A DNA stretch of 64,000 nucleotides, taken from the NCBI GenBank assembly GCA_016713365.1, contig JADJPG010000017.1:22588-86587 (forward strand), read 5' to 3'. A program made the position numbers and the translations under genes. Positions 47,292 to 54,445 of the stretch are shown piece after piece. The stretch comes from Verrucomicrobiota bacterium (GTDB taxonomy: Bacteria; Verrucomicrobiota; Verrucomicrobiia; Limisphaerales; JADJPG01). How positions within the stretch are numbered: the stretch's first letter is position 1; each line of letters starts with the position of its first letter. A model generated the notes under the pieces. It was not told where the DNA came from. It ran no database searches and was given only the letters and a program-made list of their open reading frames with translations.

Positions 47292-48863
47292 GTGCGCGTG
47301 AAACCGAAGCCCACCGCGCCCACCGACGCCACCCTCGCGCCCGGACTGCGTCGTTATCTCTACTTTACCTCGGCCATCACCGGTGCCGCCGTCATGATTG
47401 TGCAGATCCTCGGCGCGAAGATGCTCTCGCCGTTCCTTGGCACCTCGCACTTCGTCTGGACCGCGCAAATCGCCGTCACCCTTGTCGCCCTCGCGTGCGG
47501 CTACTACGCCGGCGGCTGGCTCGTCGACCGCGCCTTGAAGCCCGGCCGGATCTACGCCGCGATTGTCGTGGCCGGAGCATACCTCGCGATGAGCATCCCG
47601 TTCATCGAAAAGGTCGCCTACGGATTTTTGCACTTCGACCTCGCGGTCGGTTCGCTGCTCGCGTCGGCCTTTCTGTTCTTCATCCCGCTGAGCCTGCTCG
47701 CCATGGTCGGCCCGTTCTTCATCCGTGTGCTCGCCAATTCCATGAACAACATGGGCGGAAGCATCGGACGGCTCAGCGCCATCAGCACCTTCGGCAGCTT
47801 CCTGGGCACCGTTCTCATTGGCTACATTCTGATCCCGTTCCTGCCCAATTCCACCACCATGTACCTCACCGCGCTGGTGCTCATGCTTCTCTCCGTCATT
47901 TACTTCGTCGGTTGGGGGCGCACCGGCAGCGGCTCGGGCGCCAGCATCATGGCATTGCTGCTCGTCGCAGGACTCGGCTACGGCGGACTCCGGGCGGACG
48001 CCTGGCAAAGCACCTCCTCCGAGGAACTCTTCCGCGGCAATTCCAACTTCGGCCTGCTTCAAGTGATCCAACAAAAAGGCGGACCGCACCGCTATTACCT
48101 CAACGATTACCTCACCCAGAACACCTACGACACGAACACGCAGCAGAGCATCTCCATGTTCACCTACATGCTGCACGACCTCGCCCGCGCCTACGCGCCA
48201 AAGACGGAGGAAGTCCTCTGCATCGGCATGGGCGTCGGCATCGTCCCCATGAGCTTCGCCCGCGCCGGAGTCAAAGTGGATGTCGTGGAGATCAATCCCG
48301 ACGTCGTCCCGCTCGCGGAACGCTTCTTCAACTTCGATTCCTCCAAGCTCAACCTTCACATCCAGGACGGCCGCTACTTCGTGAACCGCACCCAGAAGAA
48401 ATACGACGCGCTGATCCTCGACGCCTTCCTCGGCGACTCCTGTCCCTCGCACCTCATGACCCGTGAAGCCTTCGCCAGCATGAGGAACGTTCTGAAGCCC
48501 GACGGCGTGCTCGTGATCAACACCTTTGCCGATCCCGATCTACAGCAGAACTTCTTCTCCGCCTCCCTCTACAAGACCCTCACCAACACCTTCACCAGCG
48601 TGAAGCTCCACCACGGCCGCAACGGAAACTCCCTCTTCGTCGCCTCCCCCCGGAAGGATCTCTCCATCCTGCATCCGCCCACCTTCGATCACGTCTGGCC
48701 CGGCTGCCGCGAACAAGTGCGCGACGCCTTCGCGACCGTGCGCGAACCCAATCTCGAAAACGGCATCGTGCTGACCGACGACTACAACCCCGTCGAATTC
48801 TACGACGCCGCCAATCGCGAGAGCCTCCGCAAGAACCTCGCCCTCGGCGCCAAGATGCGCTGA
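47292..48863 (+). CDS. Membrane-fused spermidine-synthase-like protein
   Basis: A 523-residue protein. About seven membrane helices occupy residues 15-230, beginning LYFTSAITGAAVMIVQILGAK. A soluble Rossmann domain follows: EVLCIGMGVGIVPMSF, VDVVEINPDVVPLAERFF, IQDGRYFVNRTQKKYDALIL and ILDAFLGDSCPSHLMTREAF. It belongs to the fused MFS/spermidine synthase group, in which polyamine synthesis is often unproven. GTG 47292 (or 47298) is preferred to the TTG at 47229. Confidence 0.8.
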   Translation: MRVKPKPTAPTDATLAPGLRRYLYFTSAITGAAVMIVQILGAKMLSPFLGTSHFVWTAQIAVTLVALACGYYAGGWLVDRALKPGRIYAAIVVAGAYLAMSIPFIEKVAYGFLHFDLAVGSLLASAFLFFIPLSLLAMVGPFFIRVLANSMNNMGGSIGRLSAISTFGSFLGTVLIGYILIPFLPNSTTMYLTALVLMLLSVIYFVGWGRTGSGSGASIMALLLVAGLGYGGLRADAWQSTSSEELFRGNSNFGLLQVIQQKGGPHRYYLNDYLTQNTYDTNTQQSISMFTYMLHDLARAYAPKTEEVLCIGMGVGIVPMSFARAGVKVDVVEINPDVVPLAERFFNFDSSKLNLHIQDGRYFVNRTQKKYDALILDAFLGDSCPSHLMTREAFASMRNVLKPDGVLVINTFADPDLQQNFFSASLYKTLTNTFTSVKLHHGRNGNSLFVASPRKDLSILHPPTFDHVWPGCREQVRDAFATVREPNLENGIVLTDDYNPVEFYDAANRESLRKNLALGAKMR

Positions 48864-49340
48864 GCCAGTGCGCTCGAGCACGACCCTCCGGTGGCCTTGC
48901 TTTGAAAAGACGGAAAGATATTTCCCCGGCGCCATCATCCGTCCGTCCATCCCTCTGTGCTCTTTGTGTTCCTTTGCGGCCATTCAACTCCTGAGTTCGG
49001 GCTAAAATCGGGCGGGCAGGCCCACCCCCGCCGGCGCCGGACGCCTCCCCCGTCACCCGACGATTCTCCTCCAGGCTAAGACCGTGAGCTGACCGCCGGA
49101 AATCACCGGGTCCCGACCCTCCCGCATTCGAAGACCGGCAAACTCGGACCGCCCCCGACCGCCGCTCCCATTCTCCCAGCCGCTCCATCCTCCCCTACGG
49201 ACTCCCGCCCTTCGCTCCTGGCCAATCGCCCATTCCTCACAATCGATCGTTAATCCTTCATGGCCGATCGACACTCTCTCCCAGCGGATCACCTCGGCCG
49301 GACAACCTTCAATCAGTATTTCGTTGAAGCCACAGTAACT
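48864..49340. other. Gene-free GC-rich stretch left of the integron
   Basis: About 480 bases with no supported gene. It includes a G+C-rich tract near 49015-49060 and a segment near 48950-48985 whose translation on the minus strand (KEHKEHR-like) is low-complexity. No terminator is clear. It marks the left margin of the repeat-rich integron zone. Confidence 0.5.
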
Positions 49341-49379
49341 TACGCGGTGCCCGCCGCGTGGGCGAAGCCTTTTACGCGG
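49341..49379 (-). repeat. Palindromic element, CCGCGTAAAAGGCT family (copy 1)
   Basis: On the minus strand it begins CCGCGTAAAAGGCT, identical over 14 bases to the element at 50007, and ends ACCGCGTAA. It interrupts the 3' part of the decayed GIY-YIG gene: the sequence left of it no longer matches the intact copy. Confidence 0.6.
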
Positions 49380-49558
49380 ACCCAATGCATCCTCCTTCTC
49401 AAGATAGGCCTCGTAATAAATCAACTGCCACGGACCCCGGTAGGACGTGGCGAACGCCTTGCCCTCCTTGTGCTCGGACAACCTCCTCCGCAGATCCGAC
49501 GAGAACCCGATTTAAAGCCCATCATCCGAATCCGACTGCAACACATACACGTAAAACA
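49380..49558 (-). pseudogene. Truncated GIY-YIG nuclease gene, duplicate of 50029-50313
   Basis: Nearly identical to the intact GIY-YIG gene over about 180 bases. The codon for Tyr in DGLYIGFSS has become TAA, so translation would stop after about 15 residues. After DALG the match ends at the inserted palindrome. It is a dead copy. Confidence 0.85.
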
Positions 49559-49577
49559 TAAAGACGCTGTTTTGCGA

Positions 49578-49718
49578 TCGCGTGGCGCGAAACGATTTAC
49601 TCGACAGATCGCGTGGCGCGTCGCTCGCTTTACGCGAACTCAACACCTGAGATCCGATCGCGTGGCGCGCTGCGCGCTTTACGCGACAGATCGCGTGGCG
49701 CGTGGCGCGCTTACGCGA
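49578..49718. repeat. Cluster of four ~29-bp imperfect palindromes
   Basis: Units at 49578-49604 (degenerate), 49609-49637, 49658-49686 and 49691-49718. Each starts TCGCGTGGCGCG and most end TTACGCGA, so the ends are inverted repeats with a GCGC-rich centre. Spacers are about 5-20 bases. The unit at 49658 is identical to 50363-50391. They lie between the relic intI and the dead GIY-YIG gene. Confidence 0.8.
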
Positions 49719-49794
49719 ACTCCACCTCGTCCCCTCGATCAGTCACCCATCCAACGGACTGCGCACCCCGATCCCCGGCTTCTGCATCACGTGA

Positions 49795-49890
49795 GACTAT
49801 TTCGGTTTGGGAAACCGAAATAGGGATTTCGCCAACGGCGAAAGGCCCGACAGGGCCGAGGCACCGGGCGGCTGCCGAGCCAATAGATCT
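49795..49890. repeat. Multi-hairpin insertion in the intI relic
   Basis: An insertion of about 90 bases between the QIY and MQKPG codons of the relic. It is a run of consecutive hairpins: CTATTTCGGTTT/AAACCGAAATAG (loop GGG), TTTCGCC/GGCGAAA, GGCCC/GGGCC, then a GCGGCTGCC-containing stem. It has no coding potential. It looks like a small non-autonomous element. Confidence 0.6.
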
Positions 49891-49929
49891 GCGTCGTCGC
49901 CACATCCGCATGCCCGAGCAGCTCCTGCA

Positions 49930-49969
49930 CCGGCGTAAAGCCGCGTGGCGGCCACGCCGCTATACGCGG
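49930..49969. repeat. Palindromic element (copy 2) in the intI relic
   Basis: A 40-base palindrome inserted in the relic: ends CCGGCGTA/TACGCGG, core GCGTGGC-G-GCCACGC. It splits the DIRT and VQELLGH coding parts. Confidence 0.6.
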
Positions 49970-50006
49970 TCCGGATATCATATCCATTCTCCAACAAATG
50001 CGTCGC

Positions 50007-50043
50007 CCGCGTAAAAGGCTGCGCTCCGCTACGCCTTACGCGG
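50007..50043. repeat. Palindromic element (copy 3), CCGCGTAAAAGGC family
   Basis: 37 bases with inverted ends CCGCGTAA/TTACGCGG and inner AAGGC/GCCTT. It shares 14 bases with copy 1. It supplies the last codons of the intact GIY-YIG gene (C-terminal RQSPRKA), so it truncated or extended that gene. Confidence 0.65.
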
Positions 50044-50313
50044 CGACTGCCGGAGGGGATGCTTCGCCAAGTGATGCCGCAATTGAGCCTTCAAAAAACG
50101 CCGGCCACCACCGCTCTTCAAATAACGCTCCCGACCCAATGCATCTTCCTTCTCAAGGTAGGCCTCGTAATAAATCAACTGCCACGGACCCCGGTAGGAC
50201 GTGGCGAACGCCTTGCCCTCCTTGTGCTCAGACAACCTCCTCCGCAGATCCGACGAGAACCCGATATAAAGCCCGTCATCCGAATCCGACTGCAACACAT
50301 ACACGTAAAACAT
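50029..50313 (-). CDS. GIY-YIG nuclease-family protein
   Basis: A 94-residue single-domain GIY-YIG protein. The GIY-YIG strands are FYVYVLQSDSDDGLYIG, the conserved Arg is in DLRRRLSEH and the catalytic Glu in EAYLEKEDALGRERYLK. The C-terminal seven residues come from a palindromic insert. It lies 102 bases after the intI stop in the same direction. It is an intact duplicate of the dead copy at 49380. Confidence 0.85.
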   Translation of the reverse strand: MFYVYVLQSDSDDGLYIGFSSDLRRRLSEHKEGKAFATSYRGPWQLIYYEAYLEKEDALGRERYLKSGGGRRFLKAQLRHHLAKHPLRQSPRKA

Positions 50314-50331
50314 AAAGGCGCTGTTTTGCGA

Positions 50332-50391
50332 TCGCGTGGCGCGAAACGATTTACTCGACAGATCGCGTGGCGCGCTGCGCGCTTTACGCGA
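50332..50391. repeat. Pair of ~29-bp imperfect palindromes
   Basis: Units at 50332-50358 and 50363-50391, the same family as 49578-49718 and with the same distance to the GIY-YIG start. The second is identical to 49658-49686. Located between the intI stop and the GIY-YIG gene; they could form transcript 3'-end hairpins for intI. Confidence 0.8.
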
Positions 50392-50415
50392 ACTCCAACT
50401 CGTCCCCTCGATCAG

Positions 50416-51465
50416 TCACCCATCCAACGGACTGCGCACCCCGATCCCCGGCTTCTGCATGACGTGCGTGTAAATCTGCGTCGTCGCCACATTCGCATGA
50501 CCCAGGAGATCCTGCACCGTGCGGATGTCCGTCCCGCCCTCCAGCAGATGCGTCGCAAACGAATGCCTCAACGTATGCGGCGTCACCCATTTATCGATCC
50601 CGGCCGCCTTTGCCCCCGCCTTCACCGCCAGTTGCGCGCTGGCATCCACCAGATGATGCCGGCGCCTCACCCCCGAGCGTGGATCCACACTCGTCTCCCG
50701 GCTCGGCCACAGCCAGAACCACGACCACGATTCCCCCGCCTTCGGATACTTGCGCTCCAACCCCTCCGGCAGCCACACCCCGGCCAGCCCGTTCAAGCGA
50801 TCCTCCTCCCAGATTCGGCGCGCCTGCGCCACCTGCCCCTTCAGCGCCTCCCGCAAACTCGCCGGCAACACCGTCACCCGATCCTTGTCCCCCTTGCCCC
50901 CGCGCACCGTGATGGTGCCACGCCCGAAATCCACGTCCTTCACCCTCAAGCGCAACCCCTCCGTCAACCTCAACCCGCTGCCGTAGAGCAGCTGCGCGAA
51001 CCAGCGGTGCGGCGGCTCCATGGCTGCAAACAACCGCGCGCACTCCTCCCGCGAAAGCACCGCTGGCAACCGCTTGGGGCGTTTGGCGCGCGCGAAATCC
51101 CCGAAATCCCCCAGATCGATGTGCAACACCTCGCGATACAGGAACACCAGCGCATTGAGGGCCTGATTCTGCGTGCTCGCCCCCACCCGGCCCTCATTGG
51201 CCAGATGCGTCAAGAACGCCGTCAACTCCGCCTCCCCGCACTCCCTGGGATGCCGCCAGTCCCCCGCCCCGGGGGGCTGGCGGCAAAACCGCACGAACCG
51301 CTCGATCCAACCCAGATACGTCAACTCCGTGCGATACGCATAATGCTTGAAACGCAGCACCTCCCGGCACTGATCCGCCAGCTTCAACTTCGGATTGGGC
51401 ACCAACAACCCACGCGACCGCCGGCGGGAACCAGACAGGGAAGGCAATTCTGAAGAACTCTTCAC
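50416..51465 (-). CDS. intI: Integron integrase IntI
   Basis: A 349-residue tyrosine recombinase with the integron-specific insert. Catalytic residues: Arg166 (GSGLRLTEGL), His297 and Arg300 (TPHTLRHSFAT), His323 (LLGHANV), Tyr332 (TQIYTHV). The IntI-only domain (residues about 234-271) reads LERKYPKAGESWSWFWLWPS, then DPRSGVRRRHHL, close to class 1 IntI. The C-terminus GVRSPLDG is also typical. It is transcribed away from the cassette array on its right, the standard integron layout. It inserts and excises cassettes by attI x attC recombination. Confidence 0.95.
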   Translation of the reverse strand: MKSSSELPSLSGSRRRSRGLLVPNPKLKLADQCREVLRFKHYAYRTELTYLGWIERFVRFCRQPPGAGDWRHPRECGEAELTAFLTHLANEGRVGASTQNQALNALVFLYREVLHIDLGDFGDFARAKRPKRLPAVLSREECARLFAAMEPPHRWFAQLLYGSGLRLTEGLRLRVKDVDFGRGTITVRGGKGDKDRVTVLPASLREALKGQVAQARRIWEEDRLNGLAGVWLPEGLERKYPKAGESWSWFWLWPSRETSVDPRSGVRRRHHLVDASAQLAVKAGAKAAGIDKWVTPHTLRHSFATHLLEGGTDIRTVQDLLGHANVATTQIYTHVMQKPGIGVRSPLDG

Positions 51466-51754
51466 TAGGCCAAATTAAAAGATTGCCTCAGATGAGTAAA
51501 TCCTTAATCTATGCCCATCTTGAAGGTTCAAGACCTCCATCAAGTGAGAACTAGACCAAACCCAGTTTGGCCCAATATCTGTTGGGGGTGTTGGTGAATC
51601 GCGGTTGCATTCGTTTCCGCCTCGCCCGCCGCGCTTCCACGCGCTTTGTCGGGCGGAGTGCGCGCGCGCTTGGGACGGGCCTTTGCCTTTACGGAGTCGG
51701 GGGCGGTGTCCCCGGGGGCTCGTCCGTTCCTCCGGGCGGCTCCCCCCCGTTGCT
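51466..51754. promoter_or_regulatory. attI and promoter region
   Basis: Divergent space between intI and the first cassette gene; by position it must contain attI and the intI and cassette promoters. An inverted repeat CCAAAC-CCA-GTTTGG lies near 51553. Core-like GTTTGGC and GTTGGGGG occur near 51560-51580, but no site fits GTTRRRY fully. An ATCGCGGTTGCATT near 51598 resembles the middle of the attC sites and may be a relic. Confidence 0.5.
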
Positions 51755-52066
51755 ATGCGTCGATTCCCACCATGCGTGCTGCGCCTTTCGCGCGGCAGAA
51801 TCTTCGCCTTTGTCCTGTGTCTTTCCGGCTTTGCATGGATTGGAATTGGCAATCTCCAGTTCAGGCAATCCATCCGAACCACACTCAAAGACGCGTATAC
51901 TGACATGGAACGTGTTGCACCGGGTTCAGCGGGAGACGCCGGCAAGGTTCTCAATTCTTACTACGAATCCGTTTATGACCACCTGCCGCCGATTGTCTTG
52001 CCTGCTTCGATGCTCATGCTGGGCTCTACATTTCTCTTGCTTGCGCGAAAACCAAACAACGCCTAA
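51755..52066 (+). CDS. Cassette 1: small membrane protein
   Basis: A 103-residue protein with two membrane segments (IFAFVLCLSGFAWIGIGNLQF and IVLPASMLMLGSTFLLLA) flanking a soluble loop. The frame is open from 51605, but ATG 51755 gives a sensible N-terminus. Its stop codon lies inside the R'' core of attC1, as is common for cassettes. Function unknown. Confidence 0.65.
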   Translation: MRRFPPCVLRLSRGRIFAFVLCLSGFAWIGIGNLQFRQSIRTTLKDAYTDMERVAPGSAGDAGKVLNSYYESVYDHLPPIVLPASMLMLGSTFLLLARKPNNA

Positions 52067-52153
52067 CCATTCGCATCAGCGAACCCGGCATGGCGTCGCG
52101 GTTTGCAATCATGGCGTCCCGCGGGCCGGGTCGCTGAGCTTGGGTCGTTAGGC
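52061..52153 (+). other. attC1 recombination site (93 bp)
   Basis: R'' GCCTAAC at 52061 and R' GTTAGGC at 52147. Inner inverted arms pair AACCCGGC with GCCGGGTC. Confidence 0.9.
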
Positions 52154-52166
52154 ATCTTCACACGCT

Positions 52167-52544
52167 ATGAGCGCATCTTGGCCTGAGTCTTGGAGTGGTC
52201 AGACCCACATGGACTGTGGCGAGGATGGCCAGGTATTGACGTCCGTTTCGACACCGAGCCAGCCGACTGGCGCACACCAGAAAACGTTTCATCTGATTGC
52301 TAATCGGTGGCACACGATTTGGCCGGAGTTCCGAAGTGCGATTACTGAGTTGATGGAGCGCTATAAGCAGGACATCCCGGATTGGGGCGACATTCGCATC
52401 TTGTATTTGGAGCTTCCAGACGAGCCGTTGGTCGAGGACGCGGAGTGGAGCGTCGGAGTTGTTTTTTCCAAAGCAGACACAATGTGGATTCTACCTTACA
52501 TCGGCTGGACAGCAGCACCTGACAGAGCGCAGGCTAGTTGGTGA
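52167..52544 (+). CDS. Cassette 2: unrecognised soluble protein
   Basis: A 125-residue acidic protein with HLIANRWHTIWPEFRSAI, IRILYLELPDEPLVEDAEWS and FSKADTMWILPYIGW. No membrane segment or signal. No family recognised; DUF2262-like or immunity-protein-like size only. Start 14 bases after attC1. Confidence 0.7.
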   Translation: MSASWPESWSGQTHMDCGEDGQVLTSVSTPSQPTGAHQKTFHLIANRWHTIWPEFRSAITELMERYKQDIPDWGDIRILYLELPDEPLVEDAEWSVGVVFSKADTMWILPYIGWTAAPDRAQASW

Positions 52545-52556
52545 TATGAACCAGAT

Positions 52557-52649
52557 GCCTAACCATGCGCTTCAGCGAACGGCGGCGGGCCGTCGCGGTT
52601 GCAATCGGCGCGCCTCGTGGCCGCCGTCGCTGAGCTTGGGTCGTTAGGC
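52557..52649 (+). other. attC2 recombination site (93 bp)
   Basis: R'' GCCTAAC at 52557, R' GTTAGGC at 52643; arms include GCGGCGGGCC and GGCCGCCGTCGC. Confidence 0.9.
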
Positions 52650-52661
52650 CACTTCGAGCGC

Positions 52662-52944
52662 ATGACGATTTCGACAGACTACAAGAGACCAGTCGTGAGG
52701 ACTGCCGTGGCACAGGGCATTGTCCTGTTGCTCGGTGGCATGTGTTTGGACGGCGGCCATTTCTTGTTTACGGCTGTCATGGCTACTGCCGCGTATTGGG
52801 CTGCATTACTCATCATCGTTATATTGGCACCCGGCGTCGCCGAGCAGAGGCGACTTGATTTGGGCTAGTGCAGGGTTTGCCATCGCGCTTGCCTTGGCGT
52901 TTGCCATCGGCCCACTCATTTTGTATTTGAGAGGTCAGTTATGA
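52662..52944 (+). CDS. Cassette 3: small membrane protein, probable frameshift
   Basis: From ATG 52662 a protein with two helices (QGIVLLLGGMCLDGGHF; MATAAYWAALLIIVILAPG) ends at 52868 in one frame. The adjacent frame continues DLIWASAGFAIALALAFAIG to 52944, adding a third helix. A one-base deletion near 52855 would join them into about 94 residues. The stop at 52944 leaves the usual few bases before attC3. Function unknown. Confidence 0.6.
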
Positions 52945-52951
52945 CACCGTG

Positions 52952-53077
52952 GCCTAACCAGAGCGCTGCAGCGAACCGCCGCCCCGCTGGGCAGTTGGAC
53001 GGTTCAGATAATTTGCTCGCGACTGTTGCAGCCGACCGGGCGTTTCCGGCGGCGGTCGCTGAGCTTGGTCGTTAGGC
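52952..53077 (+). other. attC3 recombination site (126 bp)
   Basis: R'' GCCTAAC at 52952, R' GTTAGGC at 53071. Longer than attC1 with GACTGTTGCAGCC in the middle; closely related to attC4. Confidence 0.9.
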
Positions 53078-53092
53078 GCACTCGCATTCACC

Positions 53093-53470
53093 ATGAAACT
53101 CGCTGTCTTAGCCGTGCTTGTTCTGTTCGTGGTCGGGGGCTTCTACGTCCAGCGCAGAAGCGAACGAGGATGGCGGCGAGTTGAGGGCATCAACACGATG
53201 AGCTCGCTCAAGTCGGCCTACTCCGAGTTGCGCGAGCATGGCACCTTTACGAATCATCGGGGCAACCTACGAATTTACCCCTTCACGAACCACTACGTCG
53301 TCGGAGGGGTCGATTATCAGTGCGTCTTGGCGGCTGAGGCACCACGGTTTCGTCATCGCGGCTTGTTCACGATTACAACGAACGAGGTTATCGTCTGGAT
53401 TGAGCACACCAACGGGGCGATTCCGCTGTTGAGTCCTTTCACACCACCGCCTCTTCCACCAGGTTTTTGA
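53093..53470 (+). CDS. Cassette 4: signal-anchored small protein
   Basis: A 125-residue protein with one N-terminal hydrophobic segment (LAVLAVLVLFVVGGFYV) then a soluble part (RIYPFTNHYVVGGVDYQCVL; FTITTNEVIVWIEHTNGAIP) and a proline-rich end. Probably membrane-anchored or secreted. Family not recognised. Confidence 0.7.
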   Translation: MKLAVLAVLVLFVVGGFYVQRRSERGWRRVEGINTMSSLKSAYSELREHGTFTNHRGNLRIYPFTNHYVVGGVDYQCVLAAEAPRFRHRGLFTITTNEVIVWIEHTNGAIPLLSPFTPPPLPPGF

Positions 53471-53489
53471 CTATGAGATTACACCGTGC

Positions 53490-53615
53490 GCCTAACCAGA
53501 GCGCTGCAGCGAACCGCCGCCCCGCTTTTCTGTCGGACGGTTCGGGTAATTTGACAGCGACTGTTGCAGCCGCACGGGCGTTTCCGGCGGCGGTCGCTGA
53601 GCTTGGTCGTTAGGC
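53490..53615 (+). other. attC4 recombination site (126 bp)
   Basis: R'' GCCTAAC at 53490, R' GTTAGGC at 53609. Near-identical arms to attC3; the two cassettes probably came from the same source array. Confidence 0.9.
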
Positions 53616-53618
53616 CAC

Positions 53619-53882
53619 ATGCGCATCTTTGCCGTCATCGCAGGTCTTTTGGTGTTGGCGATTGCACTGTTTGCCTATGGGCAGCATTGGCCGAGACGAT
53701 GGCAGACCCGCGTGCCTTCGACGAACATGAGCGACGTGCAGGCACGAGTTGGCACACCGCTCAACGTCAGCACGAATAGTGACGGTTCTATTTTGTGGGA
53801 CTACACTCATTGGTGGTCGGGCACGGCCAGAGTTTATTTTCATTCCAATGGAGACTTTCATCGTGTTTTTACAGAGTGGTAG
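53619..53882 (+). CDS. Cassette 5: signal-anchored small protein
   Basis: An 87-residue protein: N-terminal hydrophobic segment (IFAVIAGLLVLAIALFAYG), then NMSDVQARVGTPLNVSTNSD and ILWDYTHWWSGTARVYF. The second half resembles SmpA/OmlA-like or BamE-like small beta domains only in outline. ATG lies 3 bases after attC4. Function unknown. Confidence 0.7.
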   Translation: MRIFAVIAGLLVLAIALFAYGQHWPRRWQTRVPSTNMSDVQARVGTPLNVSTNSDGSILWDYTHWWSGTARVYFHSNGDFHRVFTEW

Positions 53883-53894
53883 AGAGAATCTGTG

Positions 53895-53915
53895 GCCTAA
53901 CCATGCGCTGCAGCG
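53895..53915 (+). other. attC5, left 21 bases
   Basis: R'' GCCTAAC followed by CATGCGCTGCAGCG. The match to other attC sites stops exactly at 53915 and resumes at 55664. See the right part. Confidence 0.9.
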
Positions 53916-54445
53916 CCTATGATGGTTGTCAAGAGGGTCGTCAAGTTTCCGCCAGGTTTTGGTCGGTGAGCGTTTCTTCGCGCGGAGCGCAACGCCAGTG
54001 AAGCGGAGTCGCGCGCGTTAGCGGTTTGATTCCCAATTCTCCCCAGCCGCCGGCTTGGCGCTTGGTTCGCGTTCACTGGCTCTTCTTCTTCGTGCGTTTC
54101 CCTTTCTCTCCGTTTCATCGGAGGTGCCGCCGTAAGTTCGTCGCTGGAGGTTTGCTGATCGGTGTCGCCGCGCTGTTGTGTGCTGGACGGTTGTCGTCCG
54201 ACACCAGCTCCTATCCGGACAGGTGCCACGCGCGTTGGCGTCGGCACCGCCCACTTAGTCTTGCTTGTTTGACGGCGGCGACCGGGGGCTCCGCCCTTCT
54301 AACCCACGGGTGAACTCTCGGTTCACCAGCTGCAGCTGCGGACTGGAGCCGCCCGATCGCAAATTCTCTCCGGCTTGGTTCTCTGGTGGTGGCCAAGGCC
54401 AAGGTGTTGTTCAGGTGGAAAGGTTGAGAGTGGAGTGGGGTGGGG
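53916..54445 (-). ncRNA. Candidate bridge RNA region of the IS element
   Basis: The 530-base non-coding part downstream of the transposase stop, where IS1111-group elements encode their bridge RNA. Visible hairpins include GGTGAAC/GTTCACC (54310-54327) and GGACG/CGTCC (about 54187-54200). GGTTC (54320) and GCTGCAG (54329) lie close together and match the two sides of the insertion point (GAACC in reverse; GCTGCAG direct). The fold and exact ends are not determined. ORFs in this stretch lack protein-like character. Confidence 0.45.

Larger units (their letters stand above)
49735..50006 (-). pseudogene. Relic 3' end of a second integron integrase gene
   Basis: On the minus strand it encodes broken pieces equivalent to IntI residues about 305-349: a HLLENGYDIRT-like segment, then QELLGHADVATTQIY, then, after an insertion, the MQKPGIGVRSPLDG-like end. 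It differs from the intact intI at several residues, so it came from a diverged integrase rather than a recent copy. Two palindromic insertions break it (49795-49890 and 49930-49969). Confidence 0.75.

Noticed and set aside
49578..50391. Possible CRISPR array
   Set aside because: The units are palindromes with only 5-20 base irregular spacers, several degenerate, and there is no cas gene.
49945..51453. Plus-strand frame of 502 codons across intI
   Set aside because: Shadow of the integrase: rich in Arg, Pro and His, no motifs.
54026..54313. 95-codon plus-strand frame beside the transposase
   Set aside because: It lies wholly in the non-coding end of the IS element and has no protein-like pattern; a structured RNA is likelier.
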